Assembly: GCA_029237695.1 (NCBI GenBank)
Contig: CM055268.1
Span: forward strand, 57,125,131-57,189,130
Source of the DNA: Conchocele bisecta
Taxonomy: Eukaryota; Mollusca; Bivalvia; Lucinida; Thyasiridae
Length of the DNA: 64,000 nucleotides
Direction: 5' to 3'
A model generated the notes under the pieces. It made no database searches. It was not told where the DNA came from and was given only the letters and a program-made list of their open reading frames with translations. Position numbers and translations under genes: made by a program. Below, in pieces: positions 49,840-61,427 of the stretch (within the stretch, counting starts at the first letter, position 1; every line of letters starts with the position of its first letter).

Positions 49840-52800
49840 CCAGTCCCTGTAAACTATCACATAACTAGCAGCTTGATTCCCGTACGTCTTACCAGTTCCT
49901 GTAAAATATCACAGAACTAGTAGCTTGATTCCCGTGTACGTCTTACCAATCCCTGTAAAATATCACAGAACTAGTAGCTTGATACCCGTGTACGTCTTAC
50001 AAGTCCCTGTAAAATATCACAGACCTAGCAGCTTGATTCCTGTGTACGTCTTACCGGTTTCTGTAAAATATCACAGAACTAGCAGCTTGATTCCCGTACG
50101 TCTTACCAGTTCCTGTAAAATATCACAGAACTAGTAGCTTGATTCCCGTGTCCGTCTTACCAATCCCTGTAAAATATCACAGAACTAGTAGCTTGATACC
50201 CGTGTACGTCTTACAAGTCCCTGTAAAATATCACAGAACGAGCAGCTTGATTCCCGTGTACGTCTTACCAGTCCCTGTAAAATATCACAGAACTATCAGC
50301 TTGATTCCTGTGTACTCTTTACCAGTCCATGTAAGATATATAGAACTGGCATCTTGATTCTCGTGTACGTCTTACCAATCCCTGTAAAATATCACAGAAC
50401 TAGCAACTAGATTCCCATGTACGTCTTACCAGTCCCTGTAAAATATCACAGAACTAGCAGCTTGATTCCCCTGTACGTCTTACCAGTCCTTGTAAATTAT
50501 CACAGAAGTAGCAGCTTGATTCCCGTGTACGTCTTACCAGTCCCTGTAAAATATGACAGACCTAGCAGCTTGATTCCTGTGTACGTCTTACCAGTTCCTG
50601 TAAGATATCGCAGAACTAGCAGCTTGATTGCCGTGTACGTCTTACCAGTCCCAGTAAAATAGAAATAGTAGCATGATTATTGTATGTTTTACCAGTCTCT
50701 GTAAACTATCTTAGAACTAGCAGCGTTATCCCGTGTACGTCTTAGCAGTCTATGTAAACTATCATAGAACTAGCAGTGTTATTCCCGTGTACGTCTTACC
50801 AGTCCCTGTAAAATATCACAGAACTAGCAGCTTGATTCCCATGTACGTCTTACCAGTCACTGTAAAAATATCTTAGAACTAGCAGCTTGATTCCCGTGTA
50901 CGTCTTACCAGTCGATGTTAAATATCACAGAACTATCAGCTTGATTCCCCTGTAGGTCATACCAGTTCCCTGTAAATTATCACAGAACAAGCAGCTTGAT
51001 TCCCGTGTACGTCTTAATGTACCAGTTCCTGTAAAATATCACAGAACTAGCAGCTTGATTCCCGTGTATGTCTAAATCGGTCCCTGTAAATATCACAGAA
51101 CTATAAGCTTGGATTTCCCCTGTACGTCTTACCAGTCCCTGTAAATTATTTACAGAACTCGCAGCTCGATTCACGTGTACGTCTTACCAGTCCCTGTAAA
51201 ATATCACAGAACTAGCAGCTTGATTCCCGTGTATGTATTACAGACCCTGTAAAATATCATAGAACTAGCAGCTTGATTCTCATGTATGTCTTACCAGTCC
51301 CTGTAAAAGATCATAGAACTAGCAGCTTGATTCCCGTGTACGTCTTACCAGTCTCTGTAAACTATCATAGAACTAGCAACGTTATTCCCGTGTACGTCTT
51401 GCAGTCTACGTAAAATATCACAGAACTAGCAGCGTTATTCCCGTGTACGTTTTTACCAGTCCCAGTTAAATATCACAGAACTAGCCGCGTTATTCCCATG
51501 TACGTCTTACCAGTCCCTGTAAAATATCATAGAACTAGCAGCTTGATTCGCGTGTAGTCTTACCAGTCCATGTAAAATATCACAGAACTAGCAGCTTGAA
51601 TCCCATGTACGTCTTTCCAGTCCCGGTAAAATATCACATAACTAGCAACTTGATTCCCGTGTATGTCTTACCAGTCCTCTCAATATCATAGAACTAGCAG
51701 CTTGATTCCCGTGCACGTCTTACCAGTCCCTGTAAAATATCACAGAATAGTAGCTTGATTCCCGTGTACGTCTTACCAGTCCTTGAAAAATATCACAGAA
51801 CGAGCAGCTTGATTCCCGTGTACGTCTTACCAGTCCTTGTAAAATATCACAGAACTAGCAGCTTGATTCCCGTGTACGTCTTACCAGTCCCTGTAAAATA
51901 TCATAGAACTAGCAGCTTGATTCTCGTGTACGTCTTACTAGTCCATGTAAAATATCACAGAACTAGCAGCTAGATTCCAATGTACGTCTTACCAGCCATT
52001 GTAAAATATCACAGAACTAGCAGCTTGATTCCCCTGTACGTCTTACCAATCCCTGTAAATTATCACTGAACTAGCAGCTTGATTCCCGTGTATGTCTAAC
52101 CGGTCCCTGTAAATATCAAAGAACTATCAGCTTGATTCCCGTGTACGTCTTACCAGTCCCTGTAAATTATCACAGAACTAGCAGCTTGATTCCCGTGTAC
52201 TTCTTTACCAGTCCCTGTAAAAATTATCACAGAACTAGCAGCTTGATTCCCGTGTATGTCTTACCAGTCCCTGTAAAATATCATAGATCTAGCAGCTTAA
52301 TTCCCATGTACGTCTTACCAGTCCATGTAAAATATCACAGAACTAGCAGCTTGATTTCCGTGTACGTCTTACCAGTCCCTGTAAAATATCACAGAACTAG
52401 TAGCTTCATTTCCGTGTACGTCTTACCAGTCCCTGTAAAATATCACAGAACTAGCAGCTTGATTCCTGTGTACGTCTTACCAGTTCCTGTAAAATATCAC
52501 AAAACTAGCAGCTTGATTCCCGTGTACGTCTTACCAGTTCCTGTAAAATATCACAGAACTAGCAGCTTGATTCCCGTGTACGTCTTACCAATCCCTGTAA
52601 AATATCACAGAACTAGTAGCTTGATACCCGTGTACGTCTTACCAGTCCCTGTAGAATATCACAGAACGAGCAGCTTGATTCCCGTGTACGTCTTACCAGT
52701 CCCTGTAAAATATCACAGAACTAGCAGCTTGATTCCCGTGTACGTCTTACCAGTCCCTGTAAAATATCATAGAACTAGCAGCTTGATTCTCGTGTACGTC

Positions 52801-55800
52801 TTACCAATCCCATCCCGTAAATTATCACAGAACTAGCAGCTATATTCCCATGTACGTCTTACCAGTCCCTGTAAATTATCACAGAACTAGCAGCTTGATT
52901 CCCATGTACGTCTTACCAGTCCCTGTAAACTATCATAGAACTAGCAGCGTTATTCCCGTGTACGTCTTAGCAGTATATGTAAACTATCATAGAACTAGCA
53001 GCGTTATTCCCGTGTACGTCTTACCAGTCCCTGTAAAATATCACAGAAGTAGCAGCTTGATTCCCATGTACGTCTTACCAGTCCCTGTTAAATATCTTAG
53101 AACTAAGAGCTTGATTCCCGTGTACGTCTTACCAGTCCATGTAAAATATCACAGAACTAGCAGCTTGATTCCCATGTACGTCTTACCAGTCCCAGTAAAA
53201 TATCATAGAACAAGCAGCTTGATTCCCGTGTATGACTTACCGGTCCCTGTAAATATCACAGAACTATCAGCTTGATTCCCTGTACGTCATACCAGTCCTT
53301 ATTAACATCCTCCGTAAATTAAACATGAACTAGCAGCTTGATTCCCGTGTACGTCTTACCAGTTCCTGTAAAATATCACAGAACTAGCAGCTTCATTCCA
53401 GTGTACGTCTTACCAGTCCCTGTATATATCACAGAACTAGCAGCTTGATTCCGTGTACGTCTTACCAGTCCCTGTAAAATATCACAGAACTAGCAGCTTG
53501 ATTCCCGTGTACGTCTTACCAGTCACTGTAAAATATCACAGAACTAGAAGCTTGATTTCCGTGTACGTCTTACCAGTTCCTGTAAAATATCACAGAACTA
53601 GCAGCTTGATTCCCATGTACGTCTTACCAGTCCCTGTAAAATATCACAGAACTAGCAGCTTGATTCCCGTGTATGTCTAACCGGTCACTGTAAATATCAC
53701 AGAACTATCAGCTTGATTCCCCTGTACGTCTTACCAGTCCCTGTAAAATAGAACTAGTAGCATGATTCCCATGTACGTCTTACCAATCTCTGCATACTAT
53801 CATAGAACTAGCAGCGTTATTATCGGGTACGTCTTAGCAGTCTATGTAAAATATCATTGAACTAGCAGCTTTATTCCCGTGTACCTCTTACCAGTCCCTG
53901 TAAAATATCACAGAACTAGCAGCGTTATTTCCGTGTAAGTCTTACCAGTCACTGTAAAATATCATAGACCTAGCAGCTTGATTCCTGTGTACGTCTTACC
54001 AGTCCCTGTAAACTATCACATAACTAGCAGCTTGATTCCCGTACGTCTTACCAGTTCCTGTAAAATATCACAGAACTAGTAGCTTGATTCCCGTGTACGT
54101 CTTACCAATCCCTGTAAAATATCACAGAACTAGTAGCTTGATACCCGTGTACGTCTTACAAGTCCCTGTAAAATATCACAGACCTAGCAGCTTGATTCCT
54201 GTGTACGTCTTACCGGTTTCTGTAAAATATCACAGAACTAGCAGCTTGATTCCCGTACGTCTTACCAGTTCCTGTAAAATATCACAGAACTAGTAGCTTG
54301 ATTCCCGTGTCCGTCTTACCAATCCCTGTAAAATATCACAGAACTAGTAGCTTGATACCCGTGTACGTCTTACAAGTCCCTGTAAAATATCACAGAACGA
54401 GCAGCTTGATTCCCGTGTACGTCTTACCAGTCCCTGTAAAATATCACAGAACTATCAGCTTGATTCCTGTGTACGTCTTACCAGTCCATGTAAGATATCA
54501 TAGAACTGGCATCTTGATTCTCGTGTACGTCTTACCAATCCCTGTAAAATATCACAGAACTAGCAACTAGATTCCCATGTACGTCTTACCAGTCCCTGTA
54601 AAATATCACAGAACTAGCAGCTTGATTCCCCTGTACGTCTTACCAGTCCTTGTAAATTATCACAGAAGTAGCAGCTTGATTCCCGTGTACGTCTTACCAG
54701 TCCCTGTAAAATATGACAGACCTAGCAGCTTGATTCCTGTGTACGTCTTACCAGTTCCTGTAAGATATCGCAGAACTAGCAGCTTGATTGCCGTGTACGT
54801 CTTACCAGTCCCAGTAAAATAGAAATAGTAGCATGATTCCCTTGTATGTTTTACCAGTCTCTGTAAACTATCTTAGAACTAGCAGCGTTATCCCCGTGTA
54901 CGTCTTAGCAGTCTATGTAAACTATCATAGAACTAGCAGTGTTATTCCCGTGTACGTCTTACCAGTCCCTGTAAAATATCACAGAACTAGCAGCTTGATT
55001 CCCATGTACGTCTTACCAGTCACTGTAAAATATCTTAGAACTAGCAGCTTGATTCCCGTGTACGTCTTACCAGTCGATGTAAAATATCACAGAACTATCA
55101 GCTTGATTCCCCTGTAGGTCATACCAGTCCCTGTAAATTATCACAGAACAAGCAGCTTGATTCCCGTGTACGTCTTAATGTACCAGTTCCTGTAAAATAT
55201 CACAGAACTAGCAGCTTGATTCCCGTGTATGTCTAATCGGTCCCTGTAAATATCACAGAACTATAAGCTTGATTCCCCTGTACGTCTTACCAGTCCCTGT
55301 AAATTATTACAGAACTCGCAGCTCGATTCACGTGTACGTCTTACCAGTCCCTGTAAAATATCACAGAACTAGCAGCTTGATTCCCGTGTATGTATTACCA
55401 GACCCTGTAAAATATCATAGAACTAGCAGCTTGATTCTCATGTATGTCTTACCAGTCCCTGTAAAAGATCATAGAACTAGCAGCTTGATTCCCGTGTACG
55501 TCTTACCAGTCTCTGTAAACTATCATAGAACTAGCAACGTTATTCCCGTGTACGTCTTTGCAGTCTACGTAAAATATCACAGAACTAGCAGCGTTATTCC
55601 CGTGTACGTTTTACCAGTCCCTGTTAAATATCACAGAACTAGCCGCGTTATTCCCATGTACGTCTTACCAGTCCCTGTAAAATATCATAGAACTAGCAGC
55701 TTGATTCGCGTGTAGGTCTTACCAGTCCATGTAAAATATCACAGAACTATCAGCTTGATTCCTGTGTACGTCTTACCAGTCCATGTAAGATATCATAGAA

Positions 55801-57020
55801 CTGGCATCTTGATTCTCGTGTACGTCTTACCAATCCCTGTAAAATATCACAGAACTAGCAACTAGATTCCCATGTACGTCTTACCAGTCCCTGTAAAATA
55901 TCACAGAACTAGCAGCTTGATTCCCCTGTACGTCTTACCAGTCCTTGTAAATTATCACAGAAGTAGCAGCTTGATTCCCGTGTACGTCTTACCAGTCCCT
56001 GTAAAATATGACAGACCTAGCAGCTTGATTCCTGTGTACGTCTTACCAGTTCCTGTAAGATATCGCAGAACTAGCAGCTTGATTGCCGTGTACGTCTTAC
56101 CAGTCCCAGTAAAATAGAAATAGTAGCATGATTCCCTTGTATGTTTTACCAGTCTCTGTAAACTATCTTAGAACTAGCAGCGTTATCCCCGTGTACGTCT
56201 TAGCAGTCTATGTAAACTATCATAGAACTAGCAGTGTTATTCCCGTGTACGTCTTACAAGTCCCTGTAAAAATATCACAGAACTAGCAGCTTGATTCCCA
56301 TGTACGTCTTACCAGTCACTGTAAAATAATAACGTTAGAACTAGCAGCTTGATTCCCGTGTTACGTCTTACCAGTTCGATGTAAAATATCACAGAACTAT
56401 CAGCTTGATTCCCCTGTAGGTCATACCAGTCCCTGTAAATTATCACAGAACAAGCAGCTTGATTCCCGTGTACGTCTTAATGTACCAGTTCCTGTAAAAT
56501 ATCACAGAACTAGCAGCTTGATTCCCGTGTATGTCTAATCGGTCCCTGTAAATATCACAGAACTATAAGCTTGATTCCCCTGTACGTCTTTACCAGTCCC
56601 TGTAAATTGATTACAAGAACTAGCGAGCTCGATTCACGTGTACGTCTTACCAGTCCCTGTAAAATATCACAGAACTAGCAGCTTGATTCCCGTGTATGTA
56701 TTACCAGACCCTGTAAAATATCATAGAACTAGCAGCTTGATTCTCATGTATGTCTTACCAGTCCCTGTAAAAGATCATAGAACTAGCAGCTTGATTCCCG
56801 TGTACGTCTTACCAGTCTCTGTAAACTATCATAGAACTAGCAACGTTATTCCCGTGTACGTCTTTGCAGTCTACGTAAAATATCACAGAACTAGCAGCGT
56901 TATTCCCGTGTACGTTTTACCAGTCCCTGTTAAATATCACAGAACTAGCCGCGTTATTCCCATGTACGTCTTACCAGTCCCTGTAAAATATCATAGAACT
57001 AGCAGCTTGATTCGCGTGTA
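49840..57020 (-). repeat. Recent block duplications (4.16 and 1.3 kb offsets)
   Basis: 49925-50662 recurs at 54084-54822 (offset 4159-4160) with nearly identical variants. 54450-55740 recurs at about 55745-57020 (offset about 1295). Copies differ mainly by single-base insertions in short runs, such as GTAAAAATATC against GTAAAATATC, and TTGGATTTCCCC against TTGATTCCCC. Confidence 0.85.
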
Positions 57021-60000
57021 GGTCTTACCAGTCCATGTAAAATATCACAGAACTAGCAGCTTGAATCCCATGTACGTCTTTCCAGTCCCGGTAAAATATC
57101 ACATAACTAGCAACTTGATTCCCGTGTATGTCTTACCAGTCCCTCTACAATATCATAGAACTAGCAGCTTGATTCCCGTGCACGTCTTACCAGTCCCTGT
57201 AAAATATCACAGAACTAGTAGCTTGATTCCCGTGTACGTCTTACCAGTCCTTGAAAAATATCACAGAACGAGCAGCTTGATTCCCGTGTACGTCTTACCA
57301 GTCCTTGTAAAATATCACAGAACTAGCAGCTTGATTCCCGTGTACGTCTTACCAGTCCCTGTAAAATATCATAGAACTAGCAGCTTGATTCTCGTGTACG
57401 TCTTACTAGTCCATGTAAAATATCACAGAACTAGCAGCTAGATTCCAATGTACGTCTTACCAGCCATTGTAAAATATCACAGAACTAGCAGCTTGATTCC
57501 CCTGTACGTCTTACCAGTCCCTGTAAATTATCACTGAACTAGCAGCTTGATTCCCGTGTATGTCTAACCGGTCCCTGTAAATATCAAAGAACTATCAGCT
57601 TGATTCCCGTGTACGTCTTACCAGTCCCTGTAAATTATCACAGAACTAGCAGCTTGATTCCCGTGTACGTCTTACCAGTCCCTGTAAAATATCACAGAAC
57701 TAGCAGCTTGATTCCCGTGTATGTCTTACCAGTCCCTGTAAAATATCATAGATCTAGCAGCTTAATTCCCATGTACGTCTTACCAGTCCATGTAAAATAT
57801 CACAGAACTAGCAGCTTGATTTCCGTGTACGTCTTACCAGTCCCTGTAAAATATCACAGAACTAGTAGCTTCATTTCCGTGTACGTCTTACCAGTCCCTG
57901 TAAAATATCACAGAACTAGCAGCTTGATTCCTGTGTACGTCTTACCAGTTCCTGTAAAATATCACAAAACTAGCAGCTTGATTCCCGTGTACGTCTTACC
58001 AGTTCCTGTAAAATATCACAGAACTAGCAGCTTGATTCCCGTGTACGTCTTACCAATCCCTGTAAAATATCACAGAACTAGTAGCTTGATACCCGTGTAC
58101 GTCTTACCAGTCCCTGTAGAATATCACAGAACGAGCAGCTTGATTCCCGTGTACGTCTTACCAGTCCCTGTAAAATATCACAGAACTAGCAGCTTGATTC
58201 CCGTGTACGTCTTACCAGTCCCTGTAAAATATCATAGAACTAGCAGCTTGATTCTCGTGTACGTCTTACCAATCCCTGTAAAATATCACAGAACTAGCAG
58301 CTATATTCCCATGTACGTCTTACCAGTCCCTGTAAATTATCACAGAACTAGCAGCTTGATTCCCATGTACGTCTTACCAGTCCCTGTAAACTATCATAGA
58401 ACTGGCAGCGTTATTCCCGTGTACGTCTTAGCAGTATATGTAAACTATCATAGAACTAGCAGCGTTATTCCCGTGTACGTCTTACCAGTCCCTGTAAAAT
58501 ATCACAGAAGTAGCAGCTTGATTCCCATGTACGTCTTACCAGTCCCTGTTAAATATCTTAGAACTAAGAGCTTGATTCCCGTGTACGTCTTACCAGTCCA
58601 TGTAAAATATCACAGAACTAGCAGCTTGATTCCCATGTACGTCTTACCAGTCCCAGTAAAATATCATAGAACAAGCAGCTTGATTCCCGTGTATGACTTA
58701 CCGGTCCCTGTAAATATCACAGAACTATCAGCTTGATTCCCCTGTACGTCATACCAGTCCCTGTAAATTAACACAGAACTAGCAGCTTGATTCCCGTGTA
58801 CGTCTTACCAGTTCCTGTAAAATATCACAGAACTAGCAGCTTCATTCCAGTGTACGTCTTACCAGTCCCTGTATAATATCACAGAACTAGCAGCTTGATT
58901 CCCGTGTACGTCTTACCAGTCCCTGTAAAATATCACAGAACTAGCAGCTTGATTCCCGTGTACGTCTTACCAGTCACTGTAAAATATCACAGAACTAGAA
59001 GCTTGATTTCCGTGTACGTCTTACCAGTTCCTGTAAAATATCACAGAACTAGCAGCTTGATTCCCATGTACGTCTTACCAGTCCCTGTAAAATATCACAG
59101 AACTAGCAGCTTGATTCCCGTGTATGTCTAACCGGTCACTGTAAATATCACAGAACTATCAGCTTGATTCCCCTGTACGTCTTACCAGTCCCTGTAAAAT
59201 AGAACTAGTAGCATGATTCCCATGTACGTCTTACCAATCTCTGCATACTATCATAGAACTAGCAGCGTTATTATCGGGTACGTCTTAGCAGTCTATGTAA
59301 AATATCATTGAACTAGCAGCTTTATTCCCGTGTACCTCTTACCAGTCCCTGTAAAATATCACAGAACTAGCAGCGTTATTTCCGTGTAAGTCTTACCAGT
59401 CACTGTAAAATATCATAGACCTAGCAGCGTTATTCCCGTGTACGTCTTAGCAGTCCTAAAATATCACAGAACTAGCAGCTTGATTCCCGTGTACGTCTTA
59501 CCAGTTCCTGTATAATATCATAAAACTAGCAGCTTGATTTCCGTGTACGTCTTGCCAGTCGCTGTAAAATATCATAGAACTAGCAGCTTTATTCCCGTGT
59601 ACGCCTTACAAGTCCCTGTAAAATAGAACTAGTAGCATGATTCCCGTGTAAGTCTTACCAGTCTCTGCAAACTATCATATAACTAGCAGCGTTATTATCG
59701 TGTACGTCTTAGCAGTCTATGTAAAATATCATAGAACTAGCAGCGTTATTCCCGTGTACGTCTTACCAGTCCCTGTAAAATATCACAGAACTAGCAGCGT
59801 TATTTCCGTGTACGTCTTACCAGTCACTGTAAAATATCATAGAACTGGCAACGTTATTCCCGTGTACGTCTTACCAGTTCCTGTAAAATATCACAGAACT
59901 AGCAGCTTGATTCCCATGTACGTCTTACCAGTCCCTGTAAAATATCACAGAACTAGCAGCTTGATTCCCGTGTATGTCTAACCGGTCACTGTAAATATCA

Positions 60001-61000
60001 CAGAACTATCAGCTTGATTCCCCTGTACGTCTTACCAGTCCCTGTAAATTATCACAAAACAAGCAGCTTGATTCCCGTGTACGTCTTACCAGTCCCTGTA
60101 AAATAGAACTAGTAGCATGATTCCCATGTACGTCTTACCAATCTCTGCATACTATCATAGAACTAGCAGCGTTATTATCGGGTACGTCTTAGCAGTCTAT
60201 GTAAAATGTCATTGAACTAGCAGCTTTATTCCCGTGTACCTCTTACCAGTCCCTGTAAAATATCACAGAACTAGCAGCGTTATTTCCGTGTAAGTCTTAC
60301 CAGTCACTGTAAAATATCATAGACCTAGCAGCGTTATTCCCGTGTACGTCTTAGCAGTCCTAAAATATCACAGAACTAGCAGCTTGATTCCCGTGTACGT
60401 CTTACCAGTTCCTGTATAATATCATAAAACTAGCAGCTTGATTTCCGTGTACGTCTTGCCAGTCGCTGTAAAATATCATAGAACTAGCAGCTTTATTCCC
60501 GTGTAGCCCTTACAAGTCCCTGTAAAATAGAACTAGTAGCATGATTCCCGTGTAAGTCTTACCAGTCTCTGCAAACTATCATATAACTAGCAGCGTTATT
60601 ATCGTGTACGTCTTAGCAGTCTATGTAAAATATCATAGAACTAGCAGCGTTATTCCCGTGTACGTCTTACCAGTCCCTGTAAAATATCACAGAACTAGCA
60701 GCGTTATTTCCGTGTACGTCTTACCAGTCACTGTAAAATATCATAGAACTGGCAACGTTATTCCCGTGTACGTCTTAGCAGTCCCTCTAAAATATCACAG
60801 AACTAGTAGCTTGATTCCCGTTTACGTCTTACCAGTCCCTGTAAAATATCATAAAACTAACAGCTTGATTTCCGTGTACGTCTTGCCAGTCGCTGTAAAA
60901 TATCACAGAACTATCAGCTTGATTCCTGTGTACGTCTTACCAGTCCTTGTAAAATATCACAGAACTAGCAGCTTGATTCCCGTTTACGTCTTACCAGTCC
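51540..61000 (-). repeat. Recent block duplications (5.45 kb and 904 bp offsets)
   Basis: 51540-53950 recurs at about 57010-59400: the run starting at 52132 returns at 57600, offset 5468. The run starting GCATGATTCCCATGTACG at 59211 returns at 60115, offset 904, and is also present at 53760. This is the youngest-looking part of the array. Confidence 0.85.
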
Positions 61001-61427
61001 CTGTAAAATATCACAGCACTAGCAGCTTGATTCCTGTGTACGTCTTACCAGTCCCTGTAAAATATCACAGCACTAGCAGCTTGATTCCTGTGTATGTCCT
61101 ACCAGTCCCTGTAAAATATCACAGAACTAGCAGCTTGATTCCCGTGTACGTCTTACCAGTTCCTGTTAAATATCACAGAACTAGCAGCTTGATTCCCGTG
61201 TACGTCTTACCAGTCCCTGTATAATATCATAAAACTAGCAGCTTGATTTCCGTGTACGTCTTACCAGTCCCTGTAAAATATCACAGGACTAGCAGCATGA
61301 TTCCTGTGTATATCTTACCAGTCCCTGTATAATATCACAGAACTATCAGCTTGATTCCCGTGTACGTCTTACCAGTTCCTGTTAAATATCACATAACTAG
61401 CAGCTTGACTCCCGTGTACGTCTTACT

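Larger units (their letters stand above)
39600..61427 (-). repeat. 54-bp satellite derived from the 3' splice site and Walker A exon
   Basis: There are roughly 400 head-to-tail units. On the gene (minus) strand each unit is AGTTCTGTGATATTTTACAG (20 bp, intron end with the AG acceptor) followed by 34 bp starting GGACTGGTAAGACGTACACG and ending AATCAAGCTGCT. That is the first 34 bp of exon A, coding TGKTYTGIKLL. Homology to exon A stops after CTGCT, where the true exon continues CTACTTG and the repeat returns to intron sequence. The unit is a multiple of three, so on the opposite strand it gives long accidental frames of an 18-residue repeat (PVYVLPVPVKYHRTSSLI). On the gene strand each unit has a TGA in the P-loop frame. 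Block duplications of 0.43 to 5.5 kb and indel-rich patches occur inside. Confidence 0.97.
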
